Shown here in pieces: positions 1 to 8,178 of a stretch of DNA of 13,697 nt. The position numbers and the translations under genes are program-made. Each line of letters begins with the position of its first letter. Position 1 is the first letter of the stretch. Under the pieces are notes generated by a model. It saw nothing but the letters and a program-made list of their open reading frames with translations. It did not search any database and was not told the DNA's origin. Origin of the DNA: Pilatotrama ljubarskyi (lineage: Eukaryota; Basidiomycota; Agaricomycetes; Polyporales; Polyporaceae); the NCBI GenBank assembly GCA_022385805.1, contig MU277850.1, forward strand, positions 1 through 13,697, given 5' to 3'.

Positions 1-183
1 GAGGAAGTCCCGTCCGGAACTCCTGCCGGAGTCCCGGCAGAGGTCACGTTCCCTGGTGGCACGGGTCGTGACACATGCCCAGAAAGCTGAGTCCAGCCAG
101 ACAGTTTCAGGCACACCTTTTGTTCTTCCTCGCCCGCATCAGGCAAAATTTTTGGGGAAACTATGCTGGACAGTCACTGCTTA

Positions 184-658
184 GGCCCCGTTCAGTTGCG
201 CAGAGAAGACAAGGGTTGGATTATATATCACAGATTAGTGGAGCCCATCAAGTCTCTGTGGAGCAAACAAGGACTATCGGGAGGATAGATCTCTTCTTGA
301 GGACTGATCGTTGAGTTCACGGTCACGAACCCCTGTGATGTGACTCACCCAGAACTCTGAACAGGCATGCATGTATTAATCCCTCAGGATAGAGTTGTCT
401 TAGCAGAGTTTCCCTTTGCAGCTCTGTCGCTCTATTTTGCAACTTTTGACGGCAATGAGCAAAACACGAGAGTAAACATTGACCGAGACATCACATTTCG
501 TCCGACCTCCCAAGTCATGGCGCTAAAGCCCATCAGTCTGAGCTCCAAGTTTCCGCACATCAGCTGGGATTAGGGCCTCCGCGGTCTGTCTGTGGTCTGT
601 CTGCAGACTAGCATTTTGGCGTGTAACCCTTGTCTTCTCTGCGCAACTGAACGGGGCC
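184..658. mobile_element. PIF/Harbinger-type MITE, intact ends
   Basis: A 475-base non-autonomous DNA element. Its ends are perfect 34-base inverted repeats (184-217 and 625-658) beginning GGCCCCGTTCAGTTGCGCAG. TTA lies directly outside both ends (181-183 and 659-661), the three-base target duplication typical of PIF/Harbinger transposons. The GGCC..GTT start also resembles the Tourist/Harbinger termini known from plants and fungi. The interior encodes nothing recognisable, so mobility would have required a transposase from elsewhere. The perfect TIRs and intact TTA suggest a fairly recent insertion compared with the decayed elements downstream. The structure is seen directly; assignment to the superfamily is inferred from the TSD and terminal bases. 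Confidence 0.88.
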
Positions 659-661
659 TTA

Positions 662-1192
662 GGGTCAATGGTCTGCTCTCCATAGGCGCCGCTGTCATTA
701 CCAGACAACTCGTACAGCTGAGTATAGAAGCTCAATAGATGAATGCCCTCAAGGCACTGTTGGTACCATAAAGGCTCAGCCTACTCTAAGGGTGAATAGA
801 TATTCACAGCCACTTACTCAACGCCAATGTCAAGGCGCGCAGATGGGCAAGTTGTAAAAATAATTTATATCAATTTTTTGCACCTCTATCTTTGCTAAGT
901 GTTTTGACCGAAACAAATTTTTGGTGTCCTCCTGGACAGCTGCGCTGCTTGTCATCTGCTGCTCCTCATTGTTGTGCTGCATTTGCTAGCCTCTAGATGT
1001 CCTGTCAAGTCTTCTATGACATCCTGTGAGGGCTGTGGATCTTTATTCCCTGGACTCTGAGGGTGAGCCTGTGGATGTTGCCTCCTTTTGCTTGTAGCAA
1101 ATGCACAACATGTCAAGATCAGCACAGTGAGCATGCCTAGCTATCAGACACTGTAGTAGTGTATGTTCTGCTGAGTTGAAACATGAAAGGAG
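662..1192. other. Non-coding stretch, no gene recognised
   Basis: No recognisable coding sequence. An AT-rich patch lies near 855-890. A short imperfect inverted repeat around GCATTTGCTA (about 980-990) and TAGCAAATGC (about 1096-1105) can be seen. This could contain the lost 5' part or promoter of the kinase pseudogene that follows, but nothing shows it. Confidence 0.4.
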
Positions 1193-1450
1193 CAGCCACA
1201 ATGTACCACCTGCAGCTATTGCTTCCGCTTTTTAGACAGTACAGAATGTGGGAGATGCCTCAAGCTCGGAAAGAGCACAACAGACATTGAACATGAGCAG
1301 GTCCTGGTAAGTAGCAGTAATTTTGAGTTGGTGATGATGTCAGTACTCACTTGCATCAAGAACCAGCCGCAATGCAAGAGGTGCAGGTGTATCTACCCAT
1401 TTCTGAAGAGTGAACTCTGTGGGGCCTGTGAATCAAAGTTAGGCAGAGTT
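1193..1450 (+). other. Duplicated Cys-rich module of kinase N-terminus
   Basis: Two tandem coding segments, 1193-1306 and about 1364-1450, encode related peptides. The first begins QPQCTTC and contains FRFL and TECGRC. The second begins QPQCKRC and contains YPFL and LCGAC. Each has paired Cys-x2-Cys motifs about 15 residues apart, as in a small zinc ribbon. A GTAAGT donor at 1307 and an AG at 1360 (or CAG at 1364-1366) allow a short intron between them, so an exon duplication is possible. Cys-rich N-termini before an alpha-kinase domain are known in basidiomycete proteins. Zinc binding is inferred from the cysteines only. Confidence 0.55.
1307..1360 (+). other. Probable intron between Cys-rich modules
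   Basis: Consensus donor GTAAGT at 1307. The acceptor is weak: AAG at 1358-1360, or CAG at 1364-1366. The length of 54-60 bases fits basidiomycete introns, and both flanking segments begin with the same QPQC motif. Confidence 0.4.
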
Positions 1451-1773
1451 AAGCCATACTGCTACTATGGTCAGCACGAGAAGCTTAGGTTGCTACCAGT
1501 ACCGGCCGAGGTGGTTTAACCTTAGTGTCTATCGTGTCCTGTCAGTAGTAAATGATGGTCAGAACATCCTTCTGACGTGTGCAATATTATGTGCAGATAG
1601 TGACTGGTGTCAGGGCGCAGCGTACTTCAGACAGGTCTCAGGCGACAGGCTCTGATTGAGCCTCGCGTGTCTTGCAGCATGCTCAGCAGTTTGAGAAGGC
1701 TGCAATGACACATCTGCTCAATCAAGCCAAGTCTTATGCTGCAAAGAAAAAGGCAGATTAAGTTGCTGACATT

Positions 1774-2071
1774 AGAAGCAAGACCGATTCACTCCGCGAG
1801 CTATGCAATGGTGACTGTACTGGGAGTGCACATTGCTGATTGCCTGATCAAAGACCAGATCCACACTCTCACTATTCTTAAATGTCAGATGGTGACAAGC
1901 AGGTGCCCATCTGCCAATATGTCACTGTTAGCTCAATAATGCATGCACTGATACCTGCTACCAGACCTGTCAAGGCTTGGGGACAGCCAGTGATGTATTG
2001 CAGTATGGTGTGAACCTGAAGTGAATGGGGTCTCCATTGCATAGCTCGCGGAGTGATTTGGTCTTGCTTCT
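1774..2071. repeat. 38-base inverted repeat pair within kinase pseudogene
   Basis: Arms at 1774-1811 (AGAAGCAAGACCGATTCACT...) and 2034-2071 are inverted copies of one another with two mismatches over 38 bases, separated by about 222 bases. The left arm lies in a coding-like part of the kinase remnant (ADIRSKTDSLRELCNG). The right arm therefore looks like an inverted duplication of gene sequence, or both are ends of a foldback element. No target duplication is visible outside the arms, which argues against a standard MITE. Confidence 0.7.
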
Positions 2072-2523
2072 GATCAGTACAGTGTGCTAGGGGAGCAGGT
2101 CCGAGATGGGCTGCCCATCAACTCGGTGACATTGTGAGGTGAGTCCTCTAATGACGTCCAGTCTTACCTCATTCGACTTAGGCTGATTTGAACAAACCAG
2201 GGGTATGACAACCTTCAGCATTGTAAAAGGGACCGTGCAGCAGCAGACAGGTACTACTCTGATGAGAAAATGGTGAGCTTGAAGTCAATGTGTCACTTCT
2301 TCAAGCAACTTCAGAGCGACCACATGCTCTTGCAAACAGACATGAAGGACAAGCTCATTAGGCTGAACATGCTGATATACTCAAACCTGACAGATGAGGC
2401 ATGCTCTCGGTTTTATACTACTATACATATGACTCACCTTCATCAAGAATGCGCAGATTATCAGTGACGATGATGTTGTAGAAATCATGCCTCTGCCCTT
2501 TAAGAGAGTGCTTCCCAGCCGAA

Positions 2524-3176
2524 TGTTAGCACCCGTGCCGACCCTTCCGGTCCGGCACCTTTTAGAACCCAATTGGTCTGATCACTTCAAGACCCACCCC
2601 AAACCCCAAGACTTACAAATCAGTTACTCCGCTCTGCAGTAAGCTGGTCATTGATGCTCTAGCTTACTCACTTACTCCACAGTACTTACCTATAAAAGAC
2701 CGGCACTTCTTAGATAGAAGTTCAGTTCAGATATCCCATTAACCACTTGATCTGCTGGTACACTCTTTGGTTATCATTCCTTACCAATTTGTTTATCCTC
2801 CAGAATAACATTCTGTACTCCGATCTCCGGTCCGATCCAATTCTGATTTCAGTCCAGTCACAGTCCGACCTCCAACACTACTAAGATAAGTTCTTTGTGA
2901 CTTGTCCTCTGGTAAACTCGCACTCGACTCTGCCACCACTCTCCGACTGGCCTCCAACATTGGTCCGCTTTTGGTCTGATTACATCATAGTATATTGCTC
3001 CATAAATCAGAGGACTCTGCTGTTGACTCTCAAAGAGTGTTACGAATAGTTTCACGAGTCCTCCCATATCTACCGTGCATACTCGGACTGGGTTCTTATC
3101 AGACCCTTCCGGTCCAATATCGGCCTTCCGGCTTCTGGCCTCTGGGACAGGTCTTACCCCCGCATGGTTCCTAACA
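2524..3176. mobile_element. Solo LTR of an LTR retrotransposon
   Basis: A 653-base segment begins TGTTAG and ends CTAACA, the short inverted TG...CA terminus of LTRs. It is flanked by near-identical five-base sequences, CCGAA (2519-2523) and CAGAA (3177-3181), one mismatch apart, as expected for an aged target duplication. Inside is a promoter-like TATAAAAG at 2691-2698 and a recurring CCGGTCCG-type motif (near 2549, 2827 and 3108). It encodes nothing. It sits inside the kinase pseudogene, and removing it with one duplication restores a continuous frame (PSR then IARRVALHLAAG). No gag or pol is adjacent, so a solo LTR left by recombination is the simplest reading. Ty3/gypsy or Copia origin cannot be decided. 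Confidence 0.75.
2691..2698 (+). promoter_or_regulatory. TATA box of the solo LTR
   Basis: TATAAAAG, about 168 bases into the LTR, is the expected position and sequence for the U3 promoter of a retrotransposon transcribed on the + strand. Confidence 0.5.
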
Positions 3177-3679
3177 CAGAAATAGCAAGGAGAGTCGCGC
3201 TGCACCTGGCAGCAGGCTCAAGTCCAGTGTGCCATTGCCAGTGGCCGATGGTGCGAAGCGAAAGCATGGCAACAACACACTTACTGGTAGCACTGAAGGT
3301 ATAGTCCACCTGGACATGCCAATCCCTACCTATTAATCTGTATATCATATGCTGAATGCTATGTACCACAGACACTCCAGCCTCGGAATGAACTCTCAAA
3401 GCTTCCGCACTGCAGTCTAAGCACCAGCCTGAAGCGCCATCATGTGAGTGATATCAAAGCAAATTCTGTGTACCTAGCCAGCATACTACTAGCCAGAGGA
3501 ATTTGAGAAGTTCCAAATTCTATTGCTACACATGCATTGTTAATGCGTAAACTGTCAACATAGTGCCCAAGGCAACAAAGGAGATGATCTACATTGCGAA
3601 GGGCTGGCAGCACTACAAAGGCAGCAAAGAGCCAAGGGGAGGATGGCTTGGCAGAGGATTCTTCAAGATCGCCATTCAG

Positions 3680-3734
3680 GTTCCGAGTATGACATTAATC
3701 ACAATGAGATCAGTTCTGACTTCTGATTTTATAG
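3680..3734 (+). other. Intron in alpha-kinase remnant
   Basis: A 55-base intron, GT at 3680 and TAG at 3732-3734, with CTGAC at 3716-3720 as a branch-site candidate. It is phase 0: CAG joins to GCC, giving KIAIQ-AIFRRK. The splice signals are intact. Confidence 0.7.
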
Positions 3735-3930
3735 GCCATCTTCCGTCGCAAGCTGTATGCCATTATGCAGATGCAATCACTCAGAAATTTTGCTGCAACA
3801 CCAGAGGAGAACAAAAAGTCGCTTATGAATGAGCACAAGCTCCTCGGATTAGCCCAGTATTTTGTTGAGTTGTTCTATGAGCGCACATCTGCATATGGTA
3901 TTGACATCAGTGCAGAGTCAACATTGCCCC

Positions 3931-3993
3931 GTATGTACTGCATTTTCTCTGCGTCTTATGTTTGTGGTACTGACAGCTTATAAATGTACTCAG
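3931..3993 (+). other. Intron in alpha-kinase remnant
   Basis: A 63-base intron with the consensus donor GTATGT at 3931, CTGAC near 3970 and acceptor CAG at 3991-3993. It joins CCC C to AT ATA CGG in phase 1, giving STLP-HIRFNTN. Confidence 0.7.
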
Positions 3994-4287
3994 ATATACG
4001 GTTCAATACCAACAGAGCCTTAGTTGGTGAGCTTGTATGTCTCGACAATCTTCCTGCAGTGCCATTGGACCCTCAGAAACCTGACGACCACACACTGATA
4101 CACCCTGCATTCCTGGCTACGCAGCTCATCAATAAGGCAGATGGCTACACTGAGGTGAAGTTTTCTGATTCTATGCAACTAGGCAAGAACACCTCTTCTG
4201 TCGGACGAGCAGTGAATGTGTTTGCCCACCATGTGCTAGTGGACTCGGAAGGTACTTGCAGTACTTGCATCTTGGTGGATCTCCAAG

Positions 4288-4358
4288 GTTAGTAAGAATC
4301 CGCTCTGTTACATCCACATCTGCTCATGCAGGTTCTCTATGTTTACAAAATTTATTAG
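4288..4358 (+). other. Intron with a frame mismatch across it
   Basis: Donor GTTAGT at 4288 follows DLQ. Possible acceptors are CAG at 4329-4331 and TAG at 4356-4358. Neither puts the conserved GQEVILFNPQAHT segment (from 4360) in frame; both miss by one base. This points to a one-base lesion in the kinase gene. Confidence 0.5.
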
Positions 4359-4499
4359 GGGTCAAGAGGTTATCCTATTCAATCCACAGGCGCACACTAG
4401 GTACAGTGACTGTGTTTGACCTCTATCTCAAGCTCGGAGGTCACTCAGAGCCTAACTCCATCACCATAGGGATTGGGCTGTTTATGATTCAGACTGTGC

Positions 4500-5156
4500 T
4501 TGCTGGGAGCAAGGGGGAAAAAGGAGATCGACCATTTCAAAGCGAAGCATAAGTGCAATACTTGGTGTCCCACTCTTGGGTTGGTTACAGAGGGAAAAGC
4601 GCCCACTGGGGGCAACAAAAACCAGATGGCTGTCAGAAACTTTCTGGCATTAGCTGCAGGTCCAGCCTCTTCAGAGATAATGAAGATCAATGAAATATAT
4701 ACATATGGCTTGATAATGAGCTTACGGCAATTACAATGTTGGTTTTTCCCTGTTGGATTTGGAACAGAGCATGATGGTGGTGAAGGTGCTGGGCTTGTAC
4801 CCACTGCATGGCTGCTGCCTGGCATGAATTCTGCACTGTCCAAGATATATTCTGGTTCGTCCATGCTGAATCCGGCAGGATTGCACAAGGTGAGACCAGA
4901 GGCTAGAATGTATATACAGCAGCAGAAAGCAAGGGCAGATGTAGCACTTCGAGGCAATAACAGCATACTGGCGCCTATTGTACTTCCAAAGAAAGGACAT
5001 GTGCCGGTAACAGGCAGGACTCCAAAATGGAAAGTCCAAGACGAAGCAGGCAGACCGGGATATGAACTGGAAGATGGGCAACAGAGCGGGTTCTGTTATC
5101 ATTTGACCATACAAGCTTCTCTTGCTGTGCGTGTATACACCCTCACCCTCTATTGA
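4500..5156 (+). CDS. Long open frame carrying kinase end motif plus extension
   Basis: A 218-codon open frame whose first ~28 residues are the C-terminal alpha-kinase motif (KKEIDHFKAKHKCNTWCPTLGL region, Cys and His of the zinc site). About 190 further residues, which I do not recognise, run to a TGA... TGA-type stop after LTLY. The extension has KVRPEARMYIQQQKARADV, which looks helical and charged, then LPKKGHVPVTGRTPKWKV. The upstream ATG is probably not a true start, because the motif belongs to the exons before it. Other alpha-kinases usually end soon after this motif, so the tail is either an extension, a fusion or a chance open frame. The opposite strand is also open here (4445-4966), which weakens the case for coding. 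Confidence 0.4.
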   Translation: MLGARGKKEIDHFKAKHKCNTWCPTLGLVTEGKAPTGGNKNQMAVRNFLALAAGPASSEIMKINEIYTYGLIMSLRQLQCWFFPVGFGTEHDGGEGAGLVPTAWLLPGMNSALSKIYSGSSMLNPAGLHKVRPEARMYIQQQKARADVALRGNNSILAPIVLPKKGHVPVTGRTPKWKVQDEAGRPGYELEDGQQSGFCYHLTIQASLAVRVYTLTLY

Positions 5157-5159
5157 CAA

Positions 5160-5554
5160 TGCAAGTCTGACCCAGCTACACTAGTCCTGGCAGCCACTGT
5201 GCCACAGGCAAGTCAGAATCGAGTGTTCACCATTGCCTGAATCTCTCACAAATAATTATGGGTGCTCATGGAATCTGCTGGAAAGTAAAGACCCACTGCC
5301 ACCAGCACTGGGAGCACACAGATGCATGAAACAAATGAGACAGTGAGCCCGCATGACTGGCACTTTGATCTTGACCCCTCAGGATTGCAGTAGAGCCCAT
5401 CATATCTTATCTCATCTCGAGCCTGGTGAGCGGTCGAGACTCTTGTTGCTTGAGCATTCATTTTCGGATTTCAACCTGATCCTGCTCAGCAATCGTAGCA
5501 GCAAAGGTGAGGACTTCAGTGAAGTTGTTAACAACACATCTGGGGTGTCCTCAA
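5160..5554. other. Stretch without recognisable gene
   Basis: No family recognised. A 70-codon + strand frame lies at 5353-5565 (segments SRLLLLEHSFSDFNLILLSN and GEDFSEVVNN). It could be an exon relic cut by whatever lies downstream, but nothing supports expression. Confidence 0.3.
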
Positions 5555-6089
5555 TGTTGAACTAAGGACGGACATGGAGTATGTCCGGAGTTGGAACAGA
5601 GTATGTCCTGGAGTTGGAGGCAAGGAGCGGAATTGAAGACAAGCCACAAGTTGTGATTGCAGGATCACTGCATTGACATGAAGTACAACAAGTATCGTAA
5701 ATGAGTAGCTATGACATCCCATCCCAGTATATATAGAAGCAAGCCTTATAAATAAAAAGGAGAAGGAAGGAAAGGAGTTCCAAAATGAAGACAATAAGCC
5801 TACTGCAAAGGAAAATGTGGAGTTGTAGGCTGAAAATGCGGAGTAAAGTCCGGAAAAGCGGAGTACAAGTATGGGGAAAGTGTAGTGAAGTCAGAATGGG
5901 GAGATAAGTCTCGAGTTAGGTTGGGAAAAGCGGAGTTAATCGCCGGACTTAACTCCAGAAAATGCGGAGTTGAACTGGAGAAGAAGGTGGGTGCACAGGA
6001 TGTAAGAGATGTTGTGTATAATATACAACTGACACTCACTTTGTACTTCATACCTCATCAATCATATCTGCCGGAAACACCCCACTTTC
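5555..6089. mobile_element. Possible degraded LTR or LTR-like element
   Basis: TGTTGAAC at 5555 is an LTR-like start. TATATATAG at 5728-5736 is a promoter-like box, and AATAAA occurs near 5750. The seven bases TCCTCAA before the start (5548-5554) recur at 6088-6094, so CTCAA could be a target duplication. However, the right end before that repeat reads CACTTTC, not the required CA. This is weak evidence only; the segment may simply be unrelated intergenic DNA. Confidence 0.25.
5812..5972. repeat. GCGGAGT-motif repeat cluster
   Basis: The motif AAAA(T)GCGGAGT or a one-base variant occurs at 5812, 5833, 5854, 5926 and 5959. The first three are spaced exactly 21 bases apart. An 8-base hairpin, GGAGTTAA...TTAACTCC, lies at 5932-5956. 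It looks like a degenerate minisatellite or the internal repeats of an LTR. Confidence 0.55.
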
Positions 6090-6104
6090 CTCAAGTTGCC
6101 ATTA

Positions 6105-6524
6105 TTACTGTTGGCATAAAAGTTGTCACATGACCGGAATGGCTTAGCCTGTGTCCTTGAGAAATCTGTAGTTCAGTATAGAGTTCCTCAAAAATGTTGA
6201 TCTGTTTTGTAGTCATTTCACTGGATACTTACCTTTTGAAATCCATATACAATGGGTGAAGAGGTGACCAGGAAGCATGCCAAATGGACTGCTATGGTTA
6301 TATTAGCTTCAGCTACTATGAGCTGGGCTCGATGCCCAAACTGGAGCATGCAAGCCTTATTCTCCATCCAAAATATACTTAGAAAATAGCATATTATTAT
6401 ATCTTTCCTTGAATAAAAGAAGAATCTGATTCCATGAGCTGTATGAGCTGCAACAAAGTTTTGATGTCTAGGATGCAGTGTGAAGAGAAAAGGTAGCACG
6501 TGACAGCTTTTATGCACATGGTAA
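6105..6524. mobile_element. TA-flanked MITE, copy 1 (CACGTG-TIR family)
   Basis: A 420-base non-autonomous element. The left end begins TTACTGTTGGCATAAAAGTT followed by GTCACATGAC; the right end is its inverse, GCACGTGACAGCTTTTATGC ending GGTAA. TA stands outside both ends (6103-6104 and 6525-6526), as for Tc1/mariner-type insertion. The interior matches copies 2 and 3 in order: CTTAGCCTGTG, GTAGTTCAGTATAGAGT, ATGGGTGAAGAG, ATGAGCTGGGCT, then GAGCTGCAAC near the right end. No transposase is encoded. The CACGTG in this left TIR has decayed to CACATG. Confidence 0.85.
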
Positions 6525-6526
6525 TA

Positions 6527-7440
6527 AGCGGTGAGGTTGGGAGAGCACCTCCATGACAAGCACCTCATACTACAATCCTCACAGGTCTTAGGGAACACCT
6601 GTGTGACAAGTTCTTCTGATGATCAAGCACACACAAAAAGCATGTTTGAAAGCATCTTAAAAGTCGACTTCTGTATATATCAGTCACAGTGGCACTGTAT
6701 CAATCAATCTATATTCACGTTCAATATTATCTGCTCCACAATATACATCTGTGGATATGATTATCAGATGAATCAAACTGAATCTGTACCGTACATTGCA
6801 TCTGGTCCATGACTTTCTTGCTTTGAAGAGGTGGCATGACTGGGTCTCCATAAGATATCATGTCCTTCACCTCAGATTGCACAAATGTGAAGACTTTGAC
6901 CAGATAAAAGTGACATCATTGATTGGGGTAGTGGCACGCAAGGGACAGTCTGCTAGAATATGGCTGGGTGATGGCCTTAAAGAGCGTATAAATGATGAGT
7001 CCATAGATGATACTATGAGCGAGCACTATGCATACTCAGGCTCCACACAGTAACTTCAAACACAGCTCATGATCCTTATAAGTTATATTTGAACATTCTT
7101 TTGTCTAGGTTGGTTTAAAAATCATTCAACTTGTCATCAGCATTCGTTATAAGCTAACACATGTATTCAAACACAAGAATAGAGATATATTGTGCAACAA
7201 CTGTCATCTATGTAGAGAGTTTGTTTGTGTATCTGAGCTTTCAAAGAGTCATGATTGGTGAGGAACAAAGAAGTTGTTTATTATGCAACTAGCTTTCCAC
7301 CAAATAATGTAACAAAATAAGGACCCCATAGGAAAAAGGATTCATACTCCCAAAGGTTTGGGTAAGTTATTTGCACAGCTTTGCACTGCCACATCCAATA
7401 TGGGCACCAGGGTTAGGGGAAGGCTCGGGCAGCAGAACGG
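6527..7440. other. Stretch without recognisable gene
   Basis: Mostly AT-rich, with no family recognised. An 85-codon + strand frame at 6796-7053 ends in LIGVVARKGQSARIWLGDGL, which is coding-like in composition, but I cannot assign it. 7054-7330 is low-complexity AT-rich DNA with nothing to report. Confidence 0.35.
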
Positions 7441-7444
7441 CCTC

Positions 7445-8145
7445 TCAAGGTGCTGTGGTAGGCACGGCGCAGACACTTGAACTGTGCTTCCACTGCAGAT
7501 AAGCTTGGATAACCTGGAGCAGCAAAGGCCACCAGTTGGGGTCGAGGTTGGGTACACGCTGTTGCCACGTCTGCTTGTCCCTCCTGCTGTTGTATTGTGC
7601 GCTATGAAAGTTGTAGTATGTAGTCAGTCCCAATTATCCGGAAATGCCAAGATCTGAGGTGGTGTACAGATCTTGAAGAATGTCTCGGATGGCAGATGGC
7701 GTGACTTATCCCGCTTGTGACTTCATGATCTGACGCATCCTCCCAATCATTGTCGTCATTGTGATGGCCGATGAGCACATCCTCCATCTCCATCCTGACA
7801 GTCTCCAGTGCTTCTCTCCCCTGCATCTCTGCAAGACCACATGAGACTCTGTGCCTATGGCTGCAGAACATGGAGGAGGCAGTGACTGATGTATATATGT
7901 ATGTATGTATATATATATGTATGTATGTATGTATATATATATATATGTATATATGTATATATGTATATATGTATATCTATATGTCTAGGATTTTGAACTT
8001 ACTGTGCTTGATTGATGCCAATCTCTCGGCCATCTTGCGCTTTTCCTCCTTGATCGCTTGTATGCTGTATTGCTTCTAGCATATCGTCTTTAACACCAGC
8101 AGGGTTGTGTGGCTGTGCAGAACCCTCGAGCGCAGGTCCCGCCAT
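7445..8145 (-). pseudogene. KDZ-like transposase, N-terminal remnant
   Basis: The N-terminal part of a transposase-like protein resembling the Kyakuja-Dileera-Zisupton proteins common in Agaricomycetes. Exon 1 (8145 to 8003) starts MAGPALEG, then needs a frame change near 8060 to read QAIKEEKRKMAERLASIKH, a charged helix. A GTAAGT donor at 8002 and a CAG acceptor at 7829 join in frame to MQGREALETVRMEMEDVLI and HHNDDNDWEDASDHE, an acidic stretch with a DWED motif. After another frame change, RRDKQTWQQRVPNL and LLLQVIQAYLQWKHSS follow; the latter fits the AYLxWKH segment before the Cys-rich region of these proteins. The catalytic part is absent. The family call comes from motif order and is moderately sure. 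Confidence 0.55.
7890..7984. repeat. TATG/TA microsatellite
   Basis: About 95 bases of alternating (TATG)n and (TA)n blocks with a later ATATATGT repeat. It lies inside the intron of the KDZ-like remnant. It is strand-slippage prone and explains spurious Tyr/Met/Ile-rich open frames here. Confidence 0.95.
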
Positions 8146-8178
8146 ACAAAGTCCCTTGGAAGCCCCAGTGTGCTCTTA

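Larger units (their letters stand above)
3564..4287 (+). pseudogene. Alpha-kinase catalytic core exons (best-preserved part)
   Basis: Three exons join cleanly in frame. Exon 3564-3679 ends ...FKIAIQ; exon 3735-3930 reads from AIFRRKLYAIMQMQ to SAESTLP; exon 3994-4287 reads from HIRFNTN to ILVDLQG. Recognisable segments are the glycine-rich stretch GGWLGRG, the basic Lys-containing strand RRKLYAIMQ, and AFLATQ...FAHHVLV near the active core. The family normally has a Lys and an Asp for ATP and metal handling in this region; I cannot assign them with certainty by eye. A nine-base tandem duplication (GTACTTGCA at 4252-4260 and 4261-4269) inserts an extra TCS just before ILVDLQG. Confidence 0.65.
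1193..4586 (+). pseudogene. Alpha-type protein kinase gene, decayed, multi-exon
   Basis: Remains of an atypical Ser/Thr kinase of the alpha-kinase (MHCK/EF2K) family, which is expanded in many Agaricomycetes. In order it shows a duplicated Cys-rich module (1193-1450), a charged helical piece read from 1680, an acidic piece (SDDDVVEIMPLPFKR) just before the solo LTR, and then the kinase region. Kinase exons are 3564-3679 (GGWLGRGFFKIAIQ, glycine-rich loop-like), 3735-3930 and 3994-4287, ending CILVDLQG. GQEVILFNPQAHT follows at 4360-4398, and the closing zinc-site motif HKCNTWCPTLGL at 4548-4583 matches the family's HxCNxxC signature. Several introns still splice in frame, but the frame breaks by one base between DLQ and GQEV, stops interrupt the 5' half, and an LTR splits the gene. 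The family call is by motif recognition; exon limits in the 5' half are approximate. Confidence 0.72.

Noticed and set aside
1..90. Open frame from the window edge (29 codons, Gly/Pro/Val-rich) ending TGA at 88-90, with a CTGCCGG/CCGGCAG hairpin at 23-40
   Set aside because: Too short and without any recognised motif; it could be the tail of a coding exon, but nothing outside the window can be seen.
4445..5159. Two long - strand open frames (173 and 142 codons)
   Set aside because: Antisense to the frame carrying the HKCNTWC alpha-kinase motif; no recognisable domain.
6105..6524. TTA or TAA as the target duplication of the CACGTG-TIR family
   Set aside because: The left flank reads TTA and the right TAA, which are inverted, not direct; only TA is a true direct repeat outside the ends.
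6218..6598. 126-codon - strand open frame
   Set aside because: Lies across MITE copy 1 and its end; related pieces appear in the other MITE copies (HKSCHV peptide from the TIR), so it is an element shadow.
7771..8079. Tyr/Met/Ile-rich open frame on the + strand
   Set aside because: Produced by the TATG/TA microsatellite and antisense to the KDZ-like remnant.
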